Under the pieces are notes generated by a model. That model did no database searches and had not been told where the DNA came from. It saw nothing but the letters and a program-made list of their open reading frames with translations. Position numbers and translations under genes: made by a program. From Candidatus Thorarchaeota archaeon (GTDB lineage Archaea; Asgardarchaeota; Thorarchaeia; Thorarchaeales; Thorarchaeaceae): 64,000 nucleotides of DNA. The stretch lies in assembly GCA_011365025.1 (NCBI GenBank), contig RDOF01000007.1, positions 43,056 to 107,055 of the forward strand. The letters are read 5' to 3'. Positions 35,144-43,846 of the stretch are shown here, in pieces; position 1 is the first letter of the stretch; each line of letters begins with the position of its first letter.

Positions 35144-37260
35144 TACCTAAAGCCTCCAGAAACACAGGCACTATGGCAAGCGCTGTGACAGGCACTATGA
35201 CAAACACAGGCACTATGGCAAGCGCTGTGACATGCGCTATGGCAAGCATCATGGGACACACACGCACTATGGCAGGCATCATGGGACACACACCGGCTGG
35301 TTTCTTCAAGAATAGGCTTCAGAGGCTCTCGAATGATGCTGCCAACGCCCTCCAAGACATCACCCACTGTATTGGCGACATTTGTCATAATCTGTCCTGT
35401 TGTAGCGGCCACGTCTCCAACTACTCGGCCAACATCACTTATTGCATGTCCGGTTGCCTCGGCGATATTACCAAACCAATCCGGAATTTGTGGTGGTGCA
35501 ATGGTTCCGCCAGGAGCCCGAAAGGCCCTGCCTGCCTCGCGGTCGTGGTGGGGATGCATGTATAGCCAGTACCAAGCCCAGCTATTGTGGTATTCATGAT
35601 TGAAGTAATAGTCAACTCTGCCATCCAGAGTTGGATCCGCCTCTAGTTCTTCCCATGCGCCCTCTGCCATCTCGTCATGTCTTGCCTTAGTCGCTTCAAA
35701 GTCTGCATTCCATGACTTCTCTTGTACCTGCTGTGATATCTCCTCTATCATATCATCAATCTTGCCAGCGTCTAGCTCATTGTTATCAATAGCCTCAAGG
35801 AATAGCTCCTCATAGTAAGAGAGATCCTCAAACCTGATACCGGGAGCCGAGAGCCTCAAGGGGTCAGACGAGACAATTCGTACGGCACCCTTCTTGACAC
35901 AAGACATCAGAATCATTGTTACTATCTTCTTTCTTGTCGTGTTGACAAAGAACGCTGATTCGACAGCATCAAGATCTGCAACGGTTCCTGGTTCTCCAAA
36001 GGTCTGAATAGAGATCTCAGGGCTTTGATACGCTTTAGTGGTTTCGTCAACCTCCCATTTAGCACCATAATGACCGGTAACTTTCCTATAGCCATAATAC
36101 ACTATACCAATGGCCACAAACCCGCCAAATCCAAGAATAATCATAGCAGGGGGAATCAAGGGAGGAATTGATTCTCTAATGTAGACGTTGACCGAAAAAG
36201 TCACCCAATCGGAAACATTCAGATTTGAAGCCGAGATTTGAAATGTGACGGGCACAATCGCGGGAACATTCTCAGGGATAAGTCTGTATTCAAGGTAATC
36301 TGATTCTCCGCCATCCAATTCACCAATATATGTCACAGTGGACCCGTAAGTGAGTGTAAGATTCTCTGGGACTGCGACATTGACCGTGACACCATCCAAA
36401 GGCGCATCCCCATAATTGTAAACCGATATGTGCAGGGCGAATTCTTCATTTGCGTCAGCATTAACATTTGTATCAGTTGAGAATCCCAAGGCACCAGGTT
36501 GGAGATAGGGAGCATAGAAACTCCAATTGGTATAGTGCCAGACCCTGAAATGGTCATAGGGATCCAAGTTGTTATACCCTAGACTCACGCTGAAGTTCCT
36601 TGGAGTCGCACTTGCGCTTGAAGGATAGGCAAGAAGGTTATTCTCTGTAAATGCATATTGATTGGAAAGACTATCCCAGAGAGCCTGACGGTAATCCTCA
36701 ACATACCCAGCATATTCAGCACCTTCAGGGGTAATTCCTCCCTCTCCACTAATCCAAGCGGGATCCATCACAATCGGGTAGATGACTCTCACATTCTCGT
36801 AGTCTACTGAAACCTTCCACTGGACCGGAGCCCAGTTGAGGACAGCCAGATCACCTGTTTTCTCGATTACACGGTTTGTGCTGAAGTATCCAAAGACCAC
36901 GGTTACTGTTTCTCCTGCTTGGGTTCGTGGGGTCCAGTCCAAACCATATCCGTCGGATAGTAACGTTACTATGAGACTGTATCGTGATCCGTCCACCTCG
37001 GCATATGCCCTATCAGGGTCATAGATTGTGGTTTCCTGAATACCGGACAGGTCAAATCCGCCAAGAGACTCCTCGATCACTGATATCGTAATCCAGTATG
37101 TGACATTAATCCTGCCATTGGGCAGAACAACCACATCAACGTAGATGCTATCAAGATTGACAACAGGACTCTGACTAGGCACAGCACTGGAAACGCACAC
37201 AGGAGAGAAGGCAAACAGAAAGACAGCTGCAAATAGGATTAGTGCATGTTTTGACTTCAT
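35143..37260 (-). CDS. DUF2207-type membrane protein with a Cys/His repeat tail (705 aa)
   Basis: The ATG start at 37260 has GGGAGG eight bases upstream. A signal peptide (1-25) precedes an extracellular DUF2207-like beta domain (VNLDSIYVDVVVLPNGRINV, about 33-190) and an Ig/CARDB-like segment (about 270-355). A transmembrane helix (PAMIILGFGGFVAIGIVYYG) lies around residue 370, and the C-terminal half is cytoplasmic (FFVNTTRKKIVTMILMSCVK, a helical charged part, then VGRVVGDVAATTGQIMTNVA). The last 50 residues repeat CHSA units: 11 Cys and 9 His in total, with SHDAC and VC interruptions, ending SGGFR. DUF2207 relatives often have Cys-rich tails ending near GGGR. The tail could bind metal, carry thioester lipid or form disulfides (all inference). 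The phosphoesterase gene overlaps its stop. Confidence 0.88.
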   Translation of the reverse strand: MKSKHALILFAAVFLFAFSPVCVSSAVPSQSPVVNLDSIYVDVVVLPNGRINVTYWITISVIEESLGGFDLSGIQETTIYDPDRAYAEVDGSRYSLIVTLLSDGYGLDWTPRTQAGETVTVVFGYFSTNRVIEKTGDLAVLNWAPVQWKVSVDYENVRVIYPIVMDPAWISGEGGITPEGAEYAGYVEDYRQALWDSLSNQYAFTENNLLAYPSSASATPRNFSVSLGYNNLDPYDHFRVWHYTNWSFYAPYLQPGALGFSTDTNVNADANEEFALHISVYNYGDAPLDGVTVNVAVPENLTLTYGSTVTYIGELDGGESDYLEYRLIPENVPAIVPVTFQISASNLNVSDWVTFSVNVYIRESIPPLIPPAMIILGFGGFVAIGIVYYGYRKVTGHYGAKWEVDETTKAYQSPEISIQTFGEPGTVADLDAVESAFFVNTTRKKIVTMILMSCVKKGAVRIVSSDPLRLSAPGIRFEDLSYYEELFLEAIDNNELDAGKIDDMIEEISQQVQEKSWNADFEATKARHDEMAEGAWEELEADPTLDGRVDYYFNHEYHNSWAWYWLYMHPHHDREAGRAFRAPGGTIAPPQIPDWFGNIAEATGHAISDVGRVVGDVAATTGQIMTNVANTVGDVLEGVGSIIREPLKPILEETSRCVSHDACHSACVSHDACHSACHSACHSACVCHSACHSACHSACVSGGFR
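35165..35294 (-). repeat. Tandem 12-base repeat encoding CHSA units
   Basis: On the minus strand, 12-base units such as TGCCATAGTGCC and TGTCACAGCGCT recur about eight times and encode Cys-His-Ser-Ala. The two unit spellings differ at synonymous positions, which shows that the encoded amino acids are held while the DNA has drifted. Two longer 27-30-base units containing a Ser-His-Asp-Ala-Cys phrase lie at the upstream end. Confidence 0.8.
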
Positions 37261-37330
37261 GAGCTAGACCTCCCGAGGTGTTTCGCAGGAAGCTGATAGG
37301 TGCAGAATTGCATCCTGTACAGAATCCCCT

Positions 37331-37726
37331 CTAGTCGCCTCTTCTTGCACGAATCACATCAGCCTGAGCGATTGTTAGGTTGGATAAATCTGCCTTTCCT
37401 GCAGCCCATTCTAGAAGGTCTGGAAACTCAGCAATCATACCGCTCCATATTAGGTGATACACACGCTTCAGAATTTGAGTGGGGTCGGACTGCGATCCTA
37501 CGTACTCAAAGAATGCCTTGACGACAGCCGGAGACTGCTCCGACATTTCCTTGGGTATCTCAGTACCGAATCCTGCGAAGGCAACTTCTAGCTCCTTCAA
37601 AACGTCCATCCGTTCTCGAATACCTGCGGCAATGATTGGAAGATCAATATCGAACGCGCTAAAGGTCATGATTAGCTTCTTCTTGGAGATTTGCCCGTAG
37701 GGCAAGTTTACTTCACTAGAACTCAT
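37331..37726 (-). CDS. Hypothetical protein (131 aa)
   Basis: The ATG start at 37726 is preceded by AAGGAGAG. The first 30 residues (SEVNLPYGQISKKKLIMTFS) look beta-rich and the rest helical (ERMDVLKELEVAFAGFGTEI, VVKAFFEYVGSQSDPTQILK, then LSNLTIAQADVIRARRGD). No motif is recognised. It lies between the DUF2207 gene (same strand, 70 bases) and a divergent radical SAM gene 60 bases away; it might be regulated with either, and it does not look like a short RiPP precursor. Confidence 0.65.
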   Translation of the reverse strand: MSSSEVNLPYGQISKKKLIMTFSAFDIDLPIIAAGIRERMDVLKELEVAFAGFGTEIPKEMSEQSPAVVKAFFEYVGSQSDPTQILKRVYHLIWSGMIAEFPDLLEWAAGKADLSNLTIAQADVIRARRGD

Positions 37727-37785
37727 ACTATACTCTCCTTGATGGCTGTGTTTTATTCAAACATGTGGACTGATAAGCCTTTCAG

Positions 37786-39255
37786 GTGGCCAAACACGAA
37801 TCCTTAAGTCGAATGCAATCTAGCGAGTCTAAAATGCCTCGACCACATTACGACTATAAACTTGAGGAATTGAGCTGGGTTCCAGCCTTTATCGGCGAGG
37901 TAGAGGACTTCTTCTTCGTTCGACCGGAGGATAACCTGTTGATTCTGCGGCCGAACAAGGTCATGCATCTTAATGAAACAGCAATGATCATGCTTAGAAT
38001 GCTGCTTAAAGGAAGCTCGCCAAGCGAGGTTGTAAGCAGAGTAATGACAGAATTTGGGGCCGAAGAACAGGTTGTCCTCAATGACCTCGCGGCATTTGTG
38101 GATGACCTGAGGAACATGACCATGGGCAATCAGAACATCTACACATACAAGACTGCAAGGATAGTGCCATTTGGAGAGGGAGAAATAAAGTATCCAGTGC
38201 TCAGTGAAATCGCGCTGACCTATAGATGCAACAACCGTTGCCGATTTTGCTATGCATATTCTCCTTACAGGGAATCAGGTGAGATGACCACAGAAGAAGT
38301 CAAGCGCGTTATTGACATAATCGTTGACGATGCCCATGTGCCAAGTCTTTCTTTCACCGGGGGAGAACCCACATTGAGAGAAGACCTCTTTGAGCTGATT
38401 GCCTATGGTCGTGAGAAGGGACTAAGGGTCAATTTGATTACAAATGGAAGAAAATGTGCGAATCCCGATTTCGTGAAACGGCTGGTTGAAGCGGGATTGA
38501 ACAGCTCTCAGGTCTCCATCGAGGGCCCGGATGCTGAAACGCATGATTATATTGTTGGGATTCCTGGAGCATTTGAACAGACTGTTCAAGGAATCAGGAA
38601 CCTTAGAGAAACTGACATCTATACTCACTGTAACACCACCATCTGCAAACCCAATGTCGATAAGCTTGAGGGATTAGTGGACTTCCATGCAGATGAGTTG
38701 AAACTCACTTATTTCAGCATGAATCAAGTAATCTACACAGGAACGGCAGCAAAGCTCAGAGAAGAACTTCAAATAAAGTACAGTGAGATAGGTGATATTG
38801 TGAGGCGTGTGAAGAAACGCGCCACCAGAAAGGGAATCCAGTTTGTCTGGTATGCACCAACTCCAGTCTGTTTGTTCAATCCCATTGCACACGGACTAGG
38901 CGCAAAGAACTGCGCCTGCTGCGATGGTCTGTTATCAGTTGATGCCGAAGGGGGACTCCTGCCATGTTCCAGTTTCAATCAGCCAGTAGGAAATCTGTTG
39001 AAAGAGGGCTTCGAAGCAGTTTGGTACAATCGCGCATCAAAGTTCTGGAGAGCAAAAGATTTCGCACCTGACGGTTGTAGGGCGTGCACTCATTTTGACT
39101 ACTGCTTTGGTGCCTGTCCGCTTTATTGGGATGTTCTTGGATTCGACGAGATTAAGGAGTTCTGGCCGGAGAAGAGCAGGCTTGGAACAAAGCTTGATGA
39201 GTTGAAACTGAACCTCAGGAGGAGGATTAGAGGAGACCAATACGGCATAACTTAG
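37786..39255 (+). CDS. Radical SAM-SPASM enzyme with N-terminal PqqD-like domain (489 aa)
   Basis: Residues about 30-110 form a PqqD-like unit (VRPEDNLLILRPNKVMHLNE..., ending LNDLAAFVDDLRN), the fold used by peptide-modifying enzymes to recognise leader peptides. Residues 148-155 (CNNRCRFC) bind the radical-SAM [4Fe-4S] cluster, and FTGGEPTLRED (190-200) contains the SAM-binding GGEP motif. The C-terminus has a SPASM-type set of cysteines: 376, 378, 379, 394, 431, 434, 440 and 444 (CRACTHFDYCFGACPLYW). That combination is typical of RiPP maturases and PqqE-like enzymes. The start is GTG at 37786 with no strong ribosome site; ATG at 37813 is an alternative. No precursor peptide is obvious nearby. 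Confidence 0.9.
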   Translation: MAKHESLSRMQSSESKMPRPHYDYKLEELSWVPAFIGEVEDFFFVRPEDNLLILRPNKVMHLNETAMIMLRMLLKGSSPSEVVSRVMTEFGAEEQVVLNDLAAFVDDLRNMTMGNQNIYTYKTARIVPFGEGEIKYPVLSEIALTYRCNNRCRFCYAYSPYRESGEMTTEEVKRVIDIIVDDAHVPSLSFTGGEPTLREDLFELIAYGREKGLRVNLITNGRKCANPDFVKRLVEAGLNSSQVSIEGPDAETHDYIVGIPGAFEQTVQGIRNLRETDIYTHCNTTICKPNVDKLEGLVDFHADELKLTYFSMNQVIYTGTAAKLREELQIKYSEIGDIVRRVKKRATRKGIQFVWYAPTPVCLFNPIAHGLGAKNCACCDGLLSVDAEGGLLPCSSFNQPVGNLLKEGFEAVWYNRASKFWRAKDFAPDGCRACTHFDYCFGACPLYWDVLGFDEIKEFWPEKSRLGTKLDELKLNLRRRIRGDQYGIT

Positions 39256-39339
39256 ACTCATCTACGAGAAGCCAGTTCTCATCGCATTGTGAGAAGCAAA
39301 GCATGAAACTTTTCAGGTGCAGATCGCACTTCTAGCACC

Positions 39340-40476
39340 ATGCAAATGCATGACCTGATAACGCCTGCCGTGGTTGTTGACCATGATAGGCTTATTGACA
39401 ATATAGAGAGTATGAGCAGGAAGGCAACAGCAAACAATGTTTCTTTGAGACCGCATATCAAGACACACAAGTGCCTTGAAATAGCGAACCTTCAGAAAAG
39501 CCACGGAGCTAGCGGAATAACCGTTGCTACGGTCGGAGAGGCTGTTGACTTCGCCGAGGGGGGATTCAATGATATTACACTGGCAGCCCCCATTGTGCTT
39601 GACAAACTACCAGTTGTATCAAGCTTGTCAAAGAGAATTAGTTTGAATGTTCTAGTGGACCATCCTAGAACCGTGGAGAGTTTACAATCATACGCAGAGG
39701 TTGAGAATGTAACCTTCAATGTACTTCTGAAAGTTGATTGCAACTATCATCGATGCGGAGTGAGCCCGGAATCCCCAAGCTCAGTTAGGTTGGCAGACAG
39801 CATTTCGAACGCAGCCAACTTGAACTTCGCAGGAATTCTAACGCATGGTGGGCACTCTTATAGAGCTAAGTCGCAGGATGAGATTCGCAGGATTGCCATT
39901 GAAGAACAAGAAGTAATGGTCAAGTTCGCAAAGGCTCTAGGCCAAGAAAGGAGTGACTTAAAGCCCGATATTGTTAGCATAGGATCAACTCCAACTATGA
40001 TGCTTGCGCAGGAAATCATGGAGGGCATTACTGAAATTAGGCCAGGGAGCTATGTGTTCTTCGATTATACACAGGTTGCTCTCGGAGTATGCAAACCCAC
40101 AGACTGTGCTTTGAGTGTAATCTCCAGCGTGAGGAGCGTTTTCGATGAGAGGATAATAACCGATGCGGGTGCAACTGCGCTATCTTTGGACCCAGGACCC
40201 GTCCATATTGAACCTGACTGCGGATTTGGGAAGGTAGTTACTGATTATTGGATGGGCGAGCTGGATTCCAGTACAATAATCTCTCTTTCACAGGAACACG
40301 GCAAGGTAATGCTGACCGAGGATACAGTTCTTCGTACCTTACTTCCCGGGGACCGCATTAGAATCATTCCTAATCATTCCTGTTTGACAGCTAATCTGTC
40401 AGATGATTTCTATGTGGCTTCCGGCGAGGATGTTATCGACGTGTGGCCAGTGATGCGGCGACGGTTTTCAGCCTAG
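39340..40476 (+). CDS. D-threonine aldolase / D-serine dehydratase-like PLP enzyme (378 aa)
   Basis: The alanine-racemase-like barrel enzyme of fold type III. The PLP lysine motif RPHIKTHK (residues 37-44) and the C-terminal metal site NHSC (His-x-Cys, in IIPNHSCLTANL) match the D-serine dehydratase (DSD1)/D-threonine aldolase group. The segment IVSIGSTPTMM is the phosphate-binding loop region. The reaction is likely metal-dependent deamination or retro-aldol cleavage of a D-amino acid; which of the two cannot be told from sequence. It follows the radical SAM gene by 84 bases on the same strand and converges on the next gene with two bases between stops. Confidence 0.9.
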   Translation: MQMHDLITPAVVVDHDRLIDNIESMSRKATANNVSLRPHIKTHKCLEIANLQKSHGASGITVATVGEAVDFAEGGFNDITLAAPIVLDKLPVVSSLSKRISLNVLVDHPRTVESLQSYAEVENVTFNVLLKVDCNYHRCGVSPESPSSVRLADSISNAANLNFAGILTHGGHSYRAKSQDEIRRIAIEEQEVMVKFAKALGQERSDLKPDIVSIGSTPTMMLAQEIMEGITEIRPGSYVFFDYTQVALGVCKPTDCALSVISSVRSVFDERIITDAGATALSLDPGPVHIEPDCGFGKVVTDYWMGELDSSTIISLSQEHGKVMLTEDTVLRTLLPGDRIRIIPNHSCLTANLSDDFYVASGEDVIDVWPVMRRRFSA

Positions 40477-40478
40477 GC

Positions 40479-41192
40479 TTAGAGTCCAAGCCTGTTCACA
40501 ATGTTGTGACCACAATAGGGGCAGTACTCCTCCTCCCCAGGGAGAACAGGAGCAGGAAGCTTGCCTCCACAATTCGGACAAGAGGTCACGGCTTTGGGCA
40601 ATTGCTCAACAGCCTCCGCCGTATAAACGACTCTGGAGTTCTCATCAATAGTTCCTTTGAATTTCCGCTTTTCCGAGAGCTTCCTGAGAGACTCAATAAT
40701 CTGATCATCAGTTGCATTTGTTACCTTCGAAATCTGGTCGAAAGTCATTCTTCTCTGAGCATGAAGAAGGTGCAACAGACTCTCTTCTAGGGAAACTGCG
40801 GCAGGACTGACAATCTCATTCTTCGCGCGGTCAAGGTAGACAAGCGGCAGGCGACGCTTTGCCAGCTTCTCTGCGGCATCCGCAACATCACCAGGTTCCA
40901 CGCCAAGTTCCCGGGCAGCCGCAGAAACACCAATCCTACCCTCACGCTGTACCAGAGGGATTAGCTGGCCGGATACATCCCCGATTCGCGCTTCGCGCGT
41001 TCCCTTTACAATTAGCCAAAGACCAATCGCAAGCTCTGGCAAACCAAGAAGAGCCCAAGCAATAATCCCAGATGTGATCACTGTACCAATCTCGCCACCT
41101 ACACCAAGCGTGGATTGATAGACTATATAGGACATGGCGGCGCAAATGACGAGAAGAAGTACTCCTAGAAACTGAGCCAGACGTGGATTCAC
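40479..41192 (-). CDS. Membrane protein with winged-helix segments and C-terminal zinc ribbon (237 aa)
   Basis: The GTG at 41192 with GAGGG eight bases upstream is the preferred start; the frame runs up to an ATG at 41279. Two hydrophobic helices (LAQFLGVLLLVICAAMSYIV and GTVITSGIIAWALLGLPELA) are followed by a cytoplasmic part with one or two winged-helix-like units (SAAARELGVEPGDVADAAEK, MTFDQISKVTNATDDQIIES) and a CPNCGG...CPYCGH zinc ribbon at the C-terminus. It could couple a membrane position to nucleic acid or protein binding. No family name is assigned. Confidence 0.7.
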   Translation of the reverse strand: MNPRLAQFLGVLLLVICAAMSYIVYQSTLGVGGEIGTVITSGIIAWALLGLPELAIGLWLIVKGTREARIGDVSGQLIPLVQREGRIGVSAAARELGVEPGDVADAAEKLAKRRLPLVYLDRAKNEIVSPAAVSLEESLLHLLHAQRRMTFDQISKVTNATDDQIIESLRKLSEKRKFKGTIDENSRVVYTAEAVEQLPKAVTSCPNCGGKLPAPVLPGEEEYCPYCGHNIVNRLGL

Positions 41193-41390
41193 GACAATTT
41201 CCCTCTGTTTTTGCTGATTAACAATGACCAATTTAAGGTTCTGCACAAAGTATGTGTTGGGAGAGGACATCCGAACCATAGTTTTAAGGGGACTTGAACT
41301 CTACAAGAACTGGTTCATTGCGAAGGTTGACGACAGAATTCTTTAATAAGAGAGGACGTATGTCAACTGACTACAAGACCCTGAAAGGAC

Positions 41391-41819
41391 GTGTATAATG
41401 CCGTGACAATAGACCGCGAGGGAGCAACTTCTGCTATCATCTTGCACTTTACTGAGGGGAAGCCAGTTGAGTTTCCTGCCGAGTTTGTGGCGGATATCGG
41501 GGAGAAAGCAGCACTTACTGTGCTGCATCACAAGGACCGTGTGATGAAGATATTCCCGGTAAGCAGTGACGATATTTACTTGCTTCGGATAGAGATCAGC
41601 GACTTGTCGAGGAACTTTCTGAAGCAGCTGAACTTCGCATTCAACGACGCCAAACTCAGTGACATAATTTTCACCACGGGTGTTTGTCTCAGGGGCGAAA
41701 AATGCTACTACGAATGCTATTTCGTACCGGACCAGCTTGTTGTGACACTCAAAGAGCTTGAGGACAGTCTGCGCAAGATTCCTGGAGTTTCAAGAGTCGT
41801 CCTTCGTAAGGTGGACTAG
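41391..41819 (+). CDS. ACT-like regulatory domain protein (142 aa)
   Basis: The alternating strand/helix pattern (VMKIFPVSSDDIYLLRIEIS, DLSRNFLKQLNFAFNDAKLS, then LEDSLRKIPGVSRVVLRKVD) resembles an ACT-type ligand-binding domain; the closing IPGVSRVVL phrase is typical of such folds. No enzymatic domain is attached. The first codon may be GTG at 41391 or 41403; a TTTAATAA-like TATA element lies about 45-50 bases upstream. It is transcribed alone, divergent from the zinc-ribbon membrane protein. The ACT call is by pattern and tentative. Confidence 0.6.
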   Translation: MYNAVTIDREGATSAIILHFTEGKPVEFPAEFVADIGEKAALTVLHHKDRVMKIFPVSSDDIYLLRIEISDLSRNFLKQLNFAFNDAKLSDIIFTTGVCLRGEKCYYECYFVPDQLVVTLKELEDSLRKIPGVSRVVLRKVD

Positions 41820-42012
41820 TAGCTTACGCTCAGTTTGGAAGTTGACCCTTTACATTGGACTGGAAGCAAACATCCAAAGCAAATGAAACAAGAGTGGATT
41901 CCGCACAGCTCCGAGCTTCATGATGGTGCGGCACCGGAAAGGTTCGGGGTGCACTCTACTTTCTCTTTATTCCAAAACCAACTGACTAGATGTGCGATTA
42001 CTTTCCATCTTG

Positions 42013-43461
42013 CTAAGGTGCCACTTTTGTGGAATCTTCTACCAGAGGCCCCTCATCGATTTCTGAGGACTTGGCCGGATGCGTTTCATCAACATATTTC
42101 CACAAGAGATAGGCTCCAAACAATCCAAGTCCAGAGGCCATCCAGAAGGGTACAACTACCCCATCCAGAATCAGTGGTCCCAATGGCAATAGAATCAATG
42201 AGAAATATGCAAAGAGCGCGCCGCCAACAATAGGGCCCACCGTGGCTCCAGCGTTGAAGAAGGCTTGAATGGTGCCAAATAGCTTTCCTCGCAAATTCCA
42301 TGGAATAATATCTGCCTGAATTGCCCTCATTGCGGGTTGCGATGCTGACATGGCAGCACTCTGCCCGATCCATACTACGCTTGTCTGAGCAAGATTAGTG
42401 GTCAATGGCAATACACCCAGACTTAATCGGGAGCCCACAGCCCCCCATACAGCCAATCCCTTTCGCCCACGGCGGTCCGAGAATCGACCGGCCGGAATTG
42501 AAAACAGTAGACCAACCGCACCGGCTCCTGAAATGATGAGCCCAATCAGACCTATATCTGTGGTGATGCGGCTCATGAGGAAGAGCTGAAAGATCGGCTG
42601 ACCTAGACCCATTGCAATGCCGTTGAAAAGGGACATCATGTACAGTGCATTGATCATTCGACGTACTCGTGATGACATTCCATACTGCGATTCGGGTGGG
42701 GACGGGGATTCTGGTGGGCATGGCGTTTTAAGCGGCTTCTGCATTTCGCCCACAACCGGAGTAGTCTTGATTTCAATTTTGCCAGGGGCGGTCTCCTTCA
42801 GAATAATTGCCGTGAGAATTGTCGCAGGCAGAGCGATGAATGCACCGATGAAATAGGGGACCCTAAAGACATCAGGAACTCCCAGTAGGAGATAGTCGCG
42901 GCAGAAGTTGTACAGAAGGCCACCCACACCAGGACCAAGAATAAATCCCAAGTTGGAAACCATCATATAAACGCCCAAGCCTTCTCCTCTTCTGTCAGGA
43001 CCAACAATGTCCATTAGAGCGGCCTCTGCGGTGGGCCAGACCATTGCAGAAACGACACCTTGGAAAGCACGAACAAAGAGCAGATGTATCCAGTTCTGTG
43101 CTAAACCAAAGAGTACCAAGAGGAGCACATAGCCAAGCAGTCCTACCATAATGACTGGTCTTCGACCGTGCGAGTCAGAGAAGCCCCCCCAATAGCGGGC
43201 CAGTAGAGTTCTTGTGCCCATAAACGCGGCCATCATGACCCCAAATATCAGAGAGAAGCTTGCCACAACATCCGCGGGAATGATATAATCGGGACCTGGA
43301 GGCTGTGTTAGTCCACCCTCAAGTGCTATTAGATAATACGACATGGATGGAGCAACGATACCGAAGCCAAGCATGATCAGCATTGCATCGACAGCAAGGA
43401 CGATGACCCTTGGATTTCTGTATAGACTATCATGCCTATGTGGGTCATCAGATTCCGTCAT
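42013..43461 (-). CDS. MFS transporter (482 aa)
   Basis: A 12-helix major facilitator protein. Motif A is visible after helix 2 (GGFSDSHGRRPVI) and again in the second half (GRFSDRRGRKGL), showing the internal repeat. The mid-protein loop is long and charged/proline-rich (PCPPESPSPPESQ). The start is the ATG at 43461 with GAGG seven bases upstream; the frame extends to 43476. The transported compound cannot be inferred; overall look is of drug or metabolite efflux. It is transcribed alone. Confidence 0.93.
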   Translation of the reverse strand: MTESDDPHRHDSLYRNPRVIVLAVDAMLIMLGFGIVAPSMSYYLIALEGGLTQPPGPDYIIPADVVASFSLIFGVMMAAFMGTRTLLARYWGGFSDSHGRRPVIMVGLLGYVLLLVLFGLAQNWIHLLFVRAFQGVVSAMVWPTAEAALMDIVGPDRRGEGLGVYMMVSNLGFILGPGVGGLLYNFCRDYLLLGVPDVFRVPYFIGAFIALPATILTAIILKETAPGKIEIKTTPVVGEMQKPLKTPCPPESPSPPESQYGMSSRVRRMINALYMMSLFNGIAMGLGQPIFQLFLMSRITTDIGLIGLIISGAGAVGLLFSIPAGRFSDRRGRKGLAVWGAVGSRLSLGVLPLTTNLAQTSVVWIGQSAAMSASQPAMRAIQADIIPWNLRGKLFGTIQAFFNAGATVGPIVGGALFAYFSLILLPLGPLILDGVVVPFWMASGLGLFGAYLLWKYVDETHPAKSSEIDEGPLVEDSTKVAP

Positions 43462-43513
43462 TTGTGTGCCTCGCAAGAAGGAGGCGAAAACAGGCTGCTA
43501 ATATAGATGCAGG

Positions 43514-43762
43514 TTAGGACACAGTTTCAGGTTGAGAGGCAAGTGTACACTCAATATTCTCTTTCTTTGACCTCCAGTAGACAACCCATCTTCCATCATC
43601 AGTGCGTCGGAGATGAACCTCACAAGTGACCGCAAGAGCCCTCTGAAGAAGAAGAGCATCGTAGATGTTGTCAACTACTCGGTCAAGCCTGAATACCTTG
43701 CCATTGACAACAACCCACTTTTCCGCTTGGCTCTTCATACTCCCTAGTATGATTATTGTCAT
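43514..43762 (-). CDS. Hypothetical protein (82 aa)
   Basis: A short frame from ATG 43762 (or 43738, MKSQAEKWVVVNG). The protein is beta-rich with regular charge (VNGKVFRLDRVVDNIYDALL, CEVHLRRTDDGRWVVYWRSK). It ends 53 bases upstream of the MFS start and lies behind the first RIO kinase on the same strand. No family recognised. The balanced composition supports a real gene. Confidence 0.6.
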   Translation of the reverse strand: MTIIILGSMKSQAEKWVVVNGKVFRLDRVVDNIYDALLLQRALAVTCEVHLRRTDDGRWVVYWRSKKENIECTLASQPETVS

Positions 43763-43846
43763 TTAACACCCCAATGGAAGTTTTGTTCAATTGAAATCCC
43801 AATTTGAGGAAAAAACCGATGATTTTCAGGACACGGTGCCCATGAA

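Noticed and set aside
35165..35294. CRISPR-like or satellite repeat
   Set aside because: Repeat units are 12 bases, in frame and within a coding sequence; no spacers and no cas genes nearby.
41835..42233. 132-codon plus-strand open frame
   Set aside because: Lies mostly over the MFS transporter gene in antisense; His/Pro/Arg-rich composition is typical of a shadow frame.
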